DNA of 33,544 nucleotides. It comes from Candidatus Hydrogenedens sp. (lineage in GTDB: Bacteria > Hydrogenedentota > Hydrogenedentia > Hydrogenedentales > Hydrogenedentaceae). Shown piece after piece: positions 17,166-24,346 of the stretch (position 1 is the first letter of the stretch; each line of letters begins with the position of its first letter). The stretch lies in the NCBI GenBank assembly GCA_035378955.1, contig DAOSUS010000006.1, forward strand, positions 59,702-93,245, read 5' to 3'. The position numbers and the translations under genes are program-made. The notes under the pieces are model-generated. The model made no database searches and was not told where the DNA came from. It saw only the letters and a list, made by a program, of their open reading frames with translations.

Positions 17166-18476
17166 CTATTTTTTCCTGAAAAATAGGTCCTGTTTCTTTA
17201 TTACAGTAGATGTAGCGGTTAAGATTATTAATAATGAAACAGTTATGGATACAAAAATAATAAGAGAATTGCTCGTTGTTGATATATTGTCTTTCGAAAT
17301 ATTTGTTTCTATAATTGTGCATTCGTTGCTCCTTCCCTTGTTTGGGGATATATTAGATATATTCAGAGCAAAATAAGGATTTTGTAAAGGTTTATTTGCA
17401 TTATTCAGAGGGGCTGTGTGTATATTTAAATTGTTTTCAGTAGTAGCATTCATAACAGGCAGGGAAGATTTATTTACAGCTTTTGATAATCCCGATACGG
17501 AAGTATTGCGGCTTTTATCAGTAAAATATGGCTTCAAACTTCCATTCTGAACATCTATATTGTTCCCAATCAGGATAGGTTCATTTCCAGGTATATATTG
17601 TTTTCCAAAAACAACATTTTTTTCGGGAATAGGCATAAATTTAGGTGCATTTACTTTATTTTCTGCTTTTTTAGCCTGTGAATGTGCATTTCCCTCATGG
17701 ATGTAGGGACTGCCAATGTTTGTAACAAATCCCGAAGAAGAATTTGGAGTGGATAGTTTTGAAGATGATGTTTGAGAATATGTCGGTGTTGTTTTTGTAT
17801 TTGCTACTTCTTGTATAACGGGTTTTGTATCCATAGTATTTGTTTTTATATCAGGGGGTGATTTAACAACTGTTGGGTCGTTTACCCCCGTTTCTGTGGA
17901 GGGACTGGGATTATTTATATCAGAAGGAGAAGTCTCTTTTTCAAGATTATTATCTGCATTATTATCTGCTGATGGTTCTGTCCCTTCACTATTATTGATG
18001 TTATTAATGGTACTGGATACAGGTTTTGCTTGTGGGGAGGAAAGTTTTACTTGCAGGACATTAAATCCTGACGGATTGACTCCTTCCGATAGGGCATTGA
18101 ATTGCAAGACAAATAATTCTCCATTGGGAATGGGATAGTTATTGAACCCGATGATGAGGACCCGTAAGAGGCTATACACCGGGGCAATTTGTAATTGTTT
18201 ATTACTTATTACTAAAGTTTCTCCCGGAAATGCAGATACAAATTCCCAATTTTGTGTGTCATATCCATAATCCAGTTGTATTCCGCTTACTTCTTCTTCG
18301 GGTAGAATTGTTAGAAACACATGGGCAAAGACTGTTTTATCTATTTGTTCCAGTCTCATGTCAATCATTGCAGAAAATGATGAAATTGGTGTAAGCAAAC
18401 ATACCGCAGTAAGAAAGAAGAAGAACCTCTTTCTTGTTTGAATAGAAGATTCGTATTTTTGCGGTATTATGCTCAT
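17166..18476 (-). CDS. Membrane-anchored cohesin-type protein with long Ser/Thr/Asn-rich linker
   Basis: The 436-residue protein has a signal peptide (residues about 15-36, RKRFFFFLTAVCLLTPISSF), then a cohesin-type module (about 37-150) with VSGIQLDYGYDTQNWEF and LRVLIIGFNNYPIPNGELF. About 230 residues of low-complexity linker rich in S, T, N and P follow, then a C-terminal membrane segment (LIIFVSITVSLLIILTA) and a basic tail ending FFRKK. The layout fits a surface or periplasmic anchor that holds a dockerin partner away from the membrane. The ribosome site AGGAA overlaps the stop of the preceding cohesin gene, implying coupled translation. The gene ends in six A's directly before its TAG, and the next gene lies in the -1 frame. 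Cohesin assignment is by motif resemblance to its two neighbours and is less certain than theirs. Confidence 0.72.
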   Translation of the reverse strand: MSIIPQKYESSIQTRKRFFFFLTAVCLLTPISSFSAMIDMRLEQIDKTVFAHVFLTILPEEEVSGIQLDYGYDTQNWEFVSAFPGETLVISNKQLQIAPVYSLLRVLIIGFNNYPIPNGELFVLQFNALSEGVNPSGFNVLQVKLSSPQAKPVSSTINNINNSEGTEPSADNNADNNLEKETSPSDINNPSPSTETGVNDPTVVKSPPDIKTNTMDTKPVIQEVANTKTTPTYSQTSSSKLSTPNSSSGFVTNIGSPYIHEGNAHSQAKKAENKVNAPKFMPIPEKNVVFGKQYIPGNEPILIGNNIDVQNGSLKPYFTDKSRNTSVSGLSKAVNKSSLPVMNATTENNLNIHTAPLNNANKPLQNPYFALNISNISPNKGRSNECTIIETNISKDNISTTSNSLIIFVSITVSLLIILTATSTVIKKQDLFFRKK

Positions 18477-18487
18477 AGAAATTATTC

Positions 18488-19276
18488 CTATGTTGAACCT
18501 AAAGCAAAGCCATCTTCCGTGCCACTTGACGGATGATAAGAACCATAGTTATAAATTTGTATAAGTCTTAGAATTTCATATAATTGAATTTTCCAATCCG
18601 GACTTCCATAATAATCGCTGTTGTGAGGAGAACATGTTCGATTTTCCCCAGTTACGCTATAACCGTCTTCGGTATTGCATGAACAATAGTATCCTCCAGA
18701 ATTATAGAATTGGATTACCCGCAACACTTCTGTTAACGAAATTTTCCAATCCCGATTCTGGTCGGCACTGTGGTAAGCACTCTGTTGAACGGTCAGATTT
18801 CCATTGATTACAGAAACAGGAACCGAAGTGCCTGTAGGACTGGATAATATTGCACGACTTAATGAAATATCATAAATCCCTGCGGGAGCAGAAGCACATA
18901 CCTGTAAGGTAATCTGGGCAACGCTCCCGCTGGGAATAATATTCTGGTTCAATCCTGCAATGATGACACGAACTTGTCCAGGAGTTACGATATTATATTG
19001 CACCTGCTTTTGAGCAGAAACGGATGATGAACCTGCTGTTACAGTTATTATTTCACAGACATAAGGATTGTAGAGAACATCAAATTGGATAGCACTTACA
19101 GACTCATTACTGGATACTGAAAGCATTGTATTCAATATTGTTTGAGTTCCACTTTCCACATATCCTGTTTCAATAGATAATCCCGCTGGATATGCGGAAG
19201 AAAAACTCAAAATGTATCCTGACATAAGTGCCCTCACAATAATCCTGATGCCTCTGTAACTATCCTGTATTTGCAT
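18488..19276 (-). CDS. Secreted cohesin-type protein with duplicated EF-hand-like tail
   Basis: The 262-residue protein has a signal peptide (about 1-31, ending SSAYPA) and a cohesin-type module (about 32-163) with VSAIQFDVLYNPYVCEI, PGQVRVIIAGLNQNIIPSGS and AILSSPTGTSVPV. The tail of about 95 residues holds two copies of a dockerin-like unit: HSADQNRDWKISLTEVLRVI-type (about 168-197) and HNSD...DWKIQLYEILRLI-type (about 218-246), each followed by TEDGY or TEDGF. The D-x-N-x-D spacing of the first copy suggests calcium binding. From memory this tail recurs on many exported proteins of Hydrogenedentes-like bacteria; that is not verified here. The gene starts 3 bases after the previous stop, so the two are cotranslated. 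The protein could bridge dockerins through its cohesin and another receptor through its tail. Confidence 0.82.
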   Translation of the reverse strand: MQIQDSYRGIRIIVRALMSGYILSFSSAYPAGLSIETGYVESGTQTILNTMLSVSSNESVSAIQFDVLYNPYVCEIITVTAGSSSVSAQKQVQYNIVTPGQVRVIIAGLNQNIIPSGSVAQITLQVCASAPAGIYDISLSRAILSSPTGTSVPVSVINGNLTVQQSAYHSADQNRDWKISLTEVLRVIQFYNSGGYYCSCNTEDGYSVTGENRTCSPHNSDYYGSPDWKIQLYEILRLIQIYNYGSYHPSSGTEDGFALGST

Positions 19277-19279
19277 GAG

Positions 19280-20578
19280 TTACTCTTTGCTCTGATTTTC
19301 TGCGTAGTCCAGTATTCCGTTTCCATTTGCGTCAATGTCCTGTTCATTGGGGATACCATCGCCATCCGAATCCTGTTCGGTTCGGTTATCGGGGTCTAAA
19401 TAATTGGGGATACCATCCCCATCGTTGTCTTCGATAAAATCAGGGATACCATTATTATTCATATCAAATTTGCAATTGTTTCCATTACAAATTTGGTTTT
19501 CGATGAAATCCGGTATGTAATTCCGGTTTGTATCTGTAAGTTCGGGTACCTGCAAACTATCCAGCCATGCCATAATTTGTTGTTGGAGTTCCGTTTGGAA
19601 CTGGCTCATAATAAGGTTCGTAATAGTTTCGGGTCCTGGCACTCCTAATTGGATGAGAGAGGTTTTTATCATTTGTTGTAGGCATTGAATTAATGGTGAA
19701 ACCATTTCCGGATAGCCATCAATCTCAATCCGATTTAATGAAGGGATAAGCAATATGTCTTTTTGCGGTTGAAGACATGTTCCTAAACTTTGGAGCATAT
19801 TGTTAATTAAAGTATCATTAATTCCAAGTGTTTGTAAATAAGTCAATGACAGAAGTTCGGTCTTAATCTCATTAATGAGTTGTTCATAAATATCCGGAAT
19901 TTGATTACCATTTTCATCTGTATCAGGCAATGGCTCAGCAATGCTTCCCAATAAGTTTCTTAAATCAGGAAGCACAATGTTAGATTGCTGCAAATTTAAG
20001 TTACTTAACCGTAGAGGTATGCCTGATGATAGTTTCAGTAATGGAATAGCGAGTGAATTTATTCGGCTTGTTGGAGCGAGAATAGGAAGGGCTTGTAAAC
20101 CATTTCCCGAATTCTCAATTATTCCAAAAGCCCATGTAGTCCCAACAGGAAGAAGCGTCTGGAACAGTCCGTTAGGGGATACCTCTGAAGTTATAATCCT
20201 ACCATCTTCTGAAAGGGCTACAAATAATGGAGGTTCCCCTTGCTGTCCGTTGCCAGATGGGGAGGCAAATTGTCCCTCCAGAGCTTGAACCAATCCTCCT
20301 GTTCCCAATACGGAATTTATCAATATTTGGATATCAAGGATATCAACCGTGTTATTCTGGTTAACATCTGCCATAGGGATATTTTCACTCATTCCTATGG
20401 CTATGTTAATCCCATTCTGAACATCTAAAATATCAATTACACCGTCTTTATTTACATCGCCCGGTATGGCGTCTATTATTCCCCATGATATAAAGGGGAA
20501 AAAAAGCAGGGCAAAGACTAAAAATTTTTGGAATAAATCCTTATCCCTGCGTTGGGTTATTTTTAATTCGTTTTTCAT
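19280..20578 (-). CDS. Exported dockerin protein with C-terminal thrombospondin type 3-like calcium repeats
   Basis: The 432-residue protein starts MKNELKITQRRDKDLFQKFL with a signal peptide ending near residue 38. A type I dockerin follows (about 40-92) with two calcium loops: D41-N43-D45-D49-D52 in GDVNKDGVIDILD, and D71-N73-N75-D79-D82 in ADVNQNNTVDILD. The middle (about 95-330) is mainly helical and unrecognised. The C-terminus holds Asp/Asn-rich repeats of the type NGIPDFIEDNDGDGIPNYLD and DSDGDGIPNEQD, like thrombospondin type 3/EF-hand-like stalks. I chose the ATG at 20578, which has AAGGA 9 bases upstream, over the ATG at 20602, which has none. It is the second gene of the cohesin/dockerin operon. 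No catalytic domain is seen. Confidence 0.87.
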   Translation of the reverse strand: MKNELKITQRRDKDLFQKFLVFALLFFPFISWGIIDAIPGDVNKDGVIDILDVQNGINIAIGMSENIPMADVNQNNTVDILDIQILINSVLGTGGLVQALEGQFASPSGNGQQGEPPLFVALSEDGRIITSEVSPNGLFQTLLPVGTTWAFGIIENSGNGLQALPILAPTSRINSLAIPLLKLSSGIPLRLSNLNLQQSNIVLPDLRNLLGSIAEPLPDTDENGNQIPDIYEQLINEIKTELLSLTYLQTLGINDTLINNMLQSLGTCLQPQKDILLIPSLNRIEIDGYPEMVSPLIQCLQQMIKTSLIQLGVPGPETITNLIMSQFQTELQQQIMAWLDSLQVPELTDTNRNYIPDFIENQICNGNNCKFDMNNNGIPDFIEDNDGDGIPNYLDPDNRTEQDSDGDGIPNEQDIDANGNGILDYAENQSKE

Positions 20579-20658
20579 ATTGAAAATCCTTCTAAAAAAC
20601 ATTAATTACTAATTTTATGATACCTAAAAAAAATAAAAGAGAAAAGACAAAACTTGTA

Positions 20659-21147
20659 TTAGCAAATAGGCGGGGCATGACAGAGAAAGCCTGTTAAAAA
20701 GTAAGGTTCTGTTTGAAGTCTGCGACCTCTATCCTCTGGGATAGGTGATAAACGACTGGCTTTATACTCTGTTTCTTTGACATAACCCGAATAAGGTTTG
20801 AAAATGTTATTTTTGCAAAGACTGGATGTTGATTGAGTATGACCTTGAAAGAAAGCAATAGGAGCCCCTGTCCTTTTTCCCTGCCATTTCTTCTCTAAAC
20901 GATTAAATAAAATTTGTAAGTCTATAACATCAACTTTATTATCTCCGTTCTGGTCGCCTATAGAAGCAAGGGAATTTTTCTGAAGTAATGAATGCTGAAG
21001 TAAATTTAGGTCCAAAATGTCAATTTTACCGTCAAGGTTTAAATCACCTGTTCCATAATTACAAAAAGTTTGACTTGATAGACAAACTGCTAACCCCAAT
21101 CCACAGGTTATTAAAAAATAAAATATTTTTTTATCGAATAAAAACAT
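20659..21147 (-). CDS. Small exported dockerin protein
   Basis: The 162-residue protein has a signal peptide (about 1-30, MFLFDKKIFYFLITCGLGLA) and a type I dockerin (about 34-87) with loops D35-N37-D39-D43-D46 (GDLNLDGKIDILD) and D65-N67-D69-D73-D76 (GDQNGDNKVDVID). The final 75 residues match nothing I recognise. They are rich in S, K and P and end HAPPIC, with three cysteines after the signal peptide region (one near 110 and two at the end). It is the first gene of the operon, 80 bases before the next, and its promoter should lie in the divergent region 21148-21260, where TATAAT occurs on the minus strand about 45 bases before the start. With no enzyme domain, it looks like an adaptor or plug for the cohesins downstream. 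Confidence 0.85.
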   Translation of the reverse strand: MFLFDKKIFYFLITCGLGLAVCLSSQTFCNYGTGDLNLDGKIDILDLNLLQHSLLQKNSLASIGDQNGDNKVDVIDLQILFNRLEKKWQGKRTGAPIAFFQGHTQSTSSLCKNNIFKPYSGYVKETEYKASRLSPIPEDRGRRLQTEPYFLTGFLCHAPPIC

Positions 21148-21265
21148 CGTTCAATCTTTTTGCATTTGATATATTTCTATTTTCCTTATTTAATTATACA
21201 CTTTTTAAATAACATTTTGAAATTTTTTTTGTAACATTTTTTGTTTTTAATAGTAATAATTATAT

Positions 21266-21277
21266 AGAACATGTTCT
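21266..21277. promoter_or_regulatory. 12-base palindrome AGAACATGTTCT
   Basis: A perfect palindrome lies in the divergent region between the dockerin operon and the HD gene, about 120 bases before the first dockerin start. It could be a repressor or activator site. GAAC/GTTC half-sites recall LexA operators of some phyla, but the spacing here (two bases) differs and lexA itself lacks the site. Confidence 0.35.
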
Positions 21278-21380
21278 TTGAAAATTGAATATTCTGGTTA
21301 TGAAGCAAGAGTTTCCCTAATATCTTTTCCTTCCCTCCCTTCCTATAAATAAATCTTCCCTTAAACTCTCTTCATATTTT

Positions 21381-21480
21381 GGGCGTCATCATTTCCCTTC
21401 AAAACCGCCAAGTAAAGTAAATCGATTAAGAATCTAATCGCTCTCCTCGGCTCTTAGCCTGATGACGCCCTTCTTTTTTT
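21381..21480 (+). ncRNA. Branched RNA element closed by a terminator-like stem
   Basis: GGGCGTCATCA (21381-21391) pairs perfectly with TGATGACGCCC (21460-21470) and is followed by TTCTTTTTTT. Inside are CGATTA/TAATCG (21423-21428 with 21435-21440, 6-base loop) and GGCT/AGCC (21449-21452 with 21456-21459, 3-base loop). The last stem abuts the closing stem. The gene to the left is divergent, so no upstream plus-strand gene needs this terminator. It is therefore either a leader element (attenuator or riboswitch-like) of the HD gene starting 51 bases later, or a small RNA. It matches no riboswitch I recognise. Confidence 0.55.
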
Positions 21481-21531
21481 AAATCTTTTTGAAAATTTTT
21501 CTGTTAAAATACTTACAGGAAAAACAAATTT

Positions 21532-22134
21532 ATGAAAATAAATAGCAAAAAATATAAAAATCTTCTTGAATATTATTCTGATGAATACAGTTTTTTAGTT
21601 CCTCATTGTAGACAGGTCGCAAAACTTGCTATTCAGTTATTTAAACAAACAAAATCATTGCATTCCCTAAAGAAGAAAGAAAAGAAATATCTTCTATATG
21701 CGTCCCTACTGCATGATATTGGATACGAAGTAGAAAGTATTTCTCACAATAAATATTCCTGTCAATTTATTATGAATAATCCATATTTGCAATGGAGCAA
21801 AAAAACGAAGAAAATAGTTGCATGTATTGCCCGATACCATCGAGGTTCTTTCCCGCAACAGACACATAAATTGTTTGGTAAGTTAAGTCCTAAAAAACAG
21901 AATGTCGTAACTATTTTATCCTCGTTACTTCGTATTGCCGATGGATTGGATTATACACATCAAAATTCGGTGAAGTCGTTAAAAGTGAAGATAGAAAAAG
22001 ATACAGTAACTATTGAAGTAATTCCTGCGAAAGATATAGTCCCCAAAGTAGATATAGATAGGGCTAAAAAGAAATCTCACCTATTTGCCTCTGTTTTCCA
22101 GTTAGAAGAGGTAATCTTTTGTTTGAAAAATTAA
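21532..22134 (+). CDS. HD-domain protein resembling the C-terminal domain of Ppx/GppA
   Basis: The 200-residue cytoplasmic protein has a metal-dependent HD phosphohydrolase fold: H25 (VPHCRQVA), H61-D62 in ASLLHDIGYEV, H72 in SHNKYS, and IARYHRG near residue 100, followed by LLRIADGLDYTHQ near 147. The IARYHRG...LRIADGLD pattern is that of the HD-like C-terminal part of exopolyphosphatase/pppGpp phosphatase (Ppx/GppA), here standing alone without the actin-like catalytic half. The substrate is unknown; it may act as a nucleotide or polyphosphate-related phosphohydrolase or only as a sensor. AGGA lies about 11 bases before the ATG. It is preceded by the branched RNA element and overlaps the convergent flavoprotein gene by 4 bases at the stop codons. 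Confidence 0.85.
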   Translation: MKINSKKYKNLLEYYSDEYSFLVPHCRQVAKLAIQLFKQTKSLHSLKKKEKKYLLYASLLHDIGYEVESISHNKYSCQFIMNNPYLQWSKKTKKIVACIARYHRGSFPQQTHKLFGKLSPKKQNVVTILSSLLRIADGLDYTHQNSVKSLKVKIEKDTVTIEVIPAKDIVPKVDIDRAKKKSHLFASVFQLEEVIFCLKN

Positions 22135-23756
22135 AACAACTTTCCGGGATTGAGAATGTTTTTGGGGTCAATTTGATATTTGATTTGGCGGAGGAGTTCA
22201 TAAGCGAGTGCGGATTTTTCCCCAGTTAGCCATTGTTTATGGTCTGTGCCAATACCATGATGATGGGAGATGGTAGCTTTATGGTAGCGGATAACATGGG
22301 AAGCGGAATTCTTAATTCGATGCCATTGTTGTGAAGGGTCTTTTAGAGAACGAGGAAATACGAATGTGAAATAAAGGCTTGCTCCATCCAGGTAGGCATG
22401 ACTTATATGTGCCATGACGATAGGGAATTGAGGTTTTTGGTCCGGGTCGTTTTCAATAGTTTCTTGAATGGCTTTATGTATGGCTTCGTGCAGGTCAAGC
22501 AACTTATTCCATCGCGTTGCAGTTTCTAAAGTATCTACACCCAGTCCATAATCTAACATTTCATCACGGAGATAGGGAAGAAGGAAGCGTTGTTGAAACC
22601 ATTGGTCAGCAATACCTTCACCGAGGGAAATTGCCTGATGATTTGCAAATATGCTTTCTATAATCTGTCTCCCTGCAGTAATACAAGGTGAATCTCCTTC
22701 CAGTCCAATAAGCATGAGACAGAATTTAGGTAGAGATGATGGGTCTCCGCCACCCATTTGCATCGCTGTATAAAAAAATGTCTCCTGTGCATCGGATAAT
22801 CGTATCATAGCAAGGGGAATATCTGTTTGCATCAATTGTCTGCTGGCTTCAATGCCCGCTTCAAATGACGGAAATATGTATGCATTGTAATATTTTTCTT
22901 GAGGTAATGGATGGATACGAAATTCTATATCGGTCATGATACCCAGAGTACCTTCGGAACCGGGAATAAGGTCTTTGATTTGAGGTCCTGCTGCGGAAGC
23001 CGGGAATGCCTCCGTTTTCCACGGTCCGGGTGGACTGATTATTTCAGCACCTACAAACCAATCTTCTGCTTTACCATAGCGGATGGATTGATGACCTGCT
23101 CCACGAGCGGATACCCACCCCCCTAATGTTGAAAATTCAAACGATTGAGGATAATGCCCTAAAGTAAAGCCTTCTTTCTGTAAAAGTTCCTCTAAATGAG
23201 GTCCTTCTATTCCACTTTCTGCACAGGCGATTCGTGATTTTGTATCAATGTTTATGAGACGGTTCATCTCCCGTAAATCGAGAGTTGCAATTCCTATATG
23301 GTTTTGTCCTTTTATAGGATTAACACCACCCACAACACTTGTGCCTCCACCAAATGGGATAATAGCCACATTGTTGAACAAAGCCCATCGGATAACTTCA
23401 ATAACTTCTTCTTTCGTTTGGGGATAAATCACAATATCAGGAACATCAGGTAAGTTGCCCGAACGCAAGGCTAAAGTATCTAAATAACTTTTACCACGAG
23501 CGTGAATAATTCGTTCTATAGGTTCAGATGTTATTTTTCCTTGCGATATTTTTGTTTCTAATTCGGATATGAGTGTAGATGGGAGTGTAGGTTCGTTTAA
23601 CGAAATGGAATTTATATCCACAGGTAGGGTATGAGGCAACTCAGTAAAACCTGAAAGTTCGCGTAACCAATTCCAGAAAGAATTCCGTTTGTCTTTAAGC
23701 AAATCGGGAGATTGTTTTAATCCCCATCCACACCATTTCCGTTCCGAAAGGTTCAT
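22131..23756 (-). CDS. FAD-dependent alkylglycerone-phosphate synthase-like protein
   Basis: Alkylglycerone-phosphate synthase (AGPS) exchanges the acyl chain of acyl-dihydroxyacetone phosphate for a fatty alcohol, the step that creates ether lipids. The 541-residue protein has the PCMH-type FAD-binding domain (DIVIYPQTKEEV, then PFGGGTSVVGGVNP near residue 140, then EFSTLGGWVSARGAGHQSIRYG, and PGSEGTLGIMTDIEF). In the C-terminal half it has the AGPS hallmark HHHGIGTDHKQWL near residue 500 and YFTFVFPRS. The N-terminal KWCGWG also recalls AGPS. A D-lactate/glycolate oxidase is less likely because of the HHHGIG motif. Its start overlaps the trpG stop by 4 bases, so it is translated as part of the hisI-trpE-trpG unit, an odd partner for an ether-lipid enzyme. 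Confidence 0.82.
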   Translation of the reverse strand: MNLSERKWCGWGLKQSPDLLKDKRNSFWNWLRELSGFTELPHTLPVDINSISLNEPTLPSTLISELETKISQGKITSEPIERIIHARGKSYLDTLALRSGNLPDVPDIVIYPQTKEEVIEVIRWALFNNVAIIPFGGGTSVVGGVNPIKGQNHIGIATLDLREMNRLINIDTKSRIACAESGIEGPHLEELLQKEGFTLGHYPQSFEFSTLGGWVSARGAGHQSIRYGKAEDWFVGAEIISPPGPWKTEAFPASAAGPQIKDLIPGSEGTLGIMTDIEFRIHPLPQEKYYNAYIFPSFEAGIEASRQLMQTDIPLAMIRLSDAQETFFYTAMQMGGGDPSSLPKFCLMLIGLEGDSPCITAGRQIIESIFANHQAISLGEGIADQWFQQRFLLPYLRDEMLDYGLGVDTLETATRWNKLLDLHEAIHKAIQETIENDPDQKPQFPIVMAHISHAYLDGASLYFTFVFPRSLKDPSQQWHRIKNSASHVIRYHKATISHHHGIGTDHKQWLTGEKSALAYELLRQIKYQIDPKNILNPGKLF

Positions 23757-24346
23757 ACAACCATTCCTTTTTTATACTGTTTTCCTAATAGTAGAAAATT
23801 TTGCAATAGGATTTTACCATATTCTGTAAGGATACTTTCTGGATGAAATTGAACACCCCATATAGGCAATTCCTGATGGGCTACTGCCATGATTTCTCCC
23901 TCTTTCGTTTCGGCAATAATTTTTAAGACTTTCGGGCATGTATCGCGTTTAATGAGAAGAGAATGGTAACGAGTTGCTTCAAAAGGAGAGGGAATACCTT
24001 TGAATAAAGGGGCATTGGTGTGGTAGATTTCACTAATTTTTCCATGCATAATGCGTTCTGCACGGACAATATCACCCCCAAAAGCGTAGCCAATACTTTG
24101 GTGTCCAAGGCAGACCCCTAAAATAGGGTATTTATGTCCTAATTGTTTGATAACCTCCACAGAGATACCTGCTTCGCGAGGTGTGCAGGGTCCGGGTGAA
24201 ATAACAATGTAATCAGGATTGATTTGTTCTATCTCCGGGATGGTAATGGTATCATTCCGATATACCTTCATTTCCGGGTGCATTTCGCCTAAATATTGCA
24301 CCAAATTGTATGTAAAAGAGTCATAATTATCAATAAAAAGAATCAT
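23753..24346 (-). CDS. trpG: Anthranilate synthase glutamine amidotransferase subunit
   Basis: TrpG releases ammonia from glutamine for anthranilate synthase; some bacteria share it with 4-amino-4-deoxychorismate synthase as PabA. The 197-residue class I amidotransferase has the catalytic triad C79 (GVCLGHQS), H168 and E170 (GVQFHPES), plus the conserved DNYDSFTYNLVQYLGE start and SPGPCTPREAG oxyanion region. It overlaps trpE (ATGA) and the following flavoprotein gene by 4 bases each, so subunits are made together. Adjacent trpE makes TrpG the preferred name, though a dual PabA role cannot be excluded. Confidence 0.93.
   Translation of the reverse strand: MILFIDNYDSFTYNLVQYLGEMHPEMKVYRNDTITIPEIEQINPDYIVISPGPCTPREAGISVEVIKQLGHKYPILGVCLGHQSIGYAFGGDIVRAERIMHGKISEIYHTNAPLFKGIPSPFEATRYHSLLIKRDTCPKVLKIIAETKEGEIMAVAHQELPIWGVQFHPESILTEYGKILLQNFLLLGKQYKKGMVV

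Larger units (their letters stand above)
21148..21531. other. Divergent intergenic region of 384 bases
   Basis: The left part (21148-21260) is very AT-rich and should hold the promoter of the dockerin operon; the minus strand has TATAAT at about 21191-21196. At 21266-21277 stands the 12-base palindrome AGAACATGTTCT. A pyrimidine-rich stretch (about 21325-21365) is followed by a branched hairpin element with a T-run (21381-21480) on the plus strand. The last 50 bases carry the ribosome site of the HD gene. No coding sequence was recognised. Confidence 0.6.

Noticed and set aside
17158..17322. N-terminal extension of the last cohesin protein from the ATG at 17322.
   Set aside because: The extra 55 residues lie out of frame over the end of the preceding gene, are Asn/Tyr/Ile-rich, and precede a complete signal peptide; no ribosome site is seen.
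21375..21395. Possible tracrRNA anti-repeat: TTTGGGCGTCA resembles the reverse complement of part of the CRISPR repeat (TTTGTGGCGTCA).
   Set aside because: Only about 11 bases match, with a gap. The segment is fully used in its own closing stem, and it lies 12 kb from the array. A real anti-repeat should pair over 20 or more bases.
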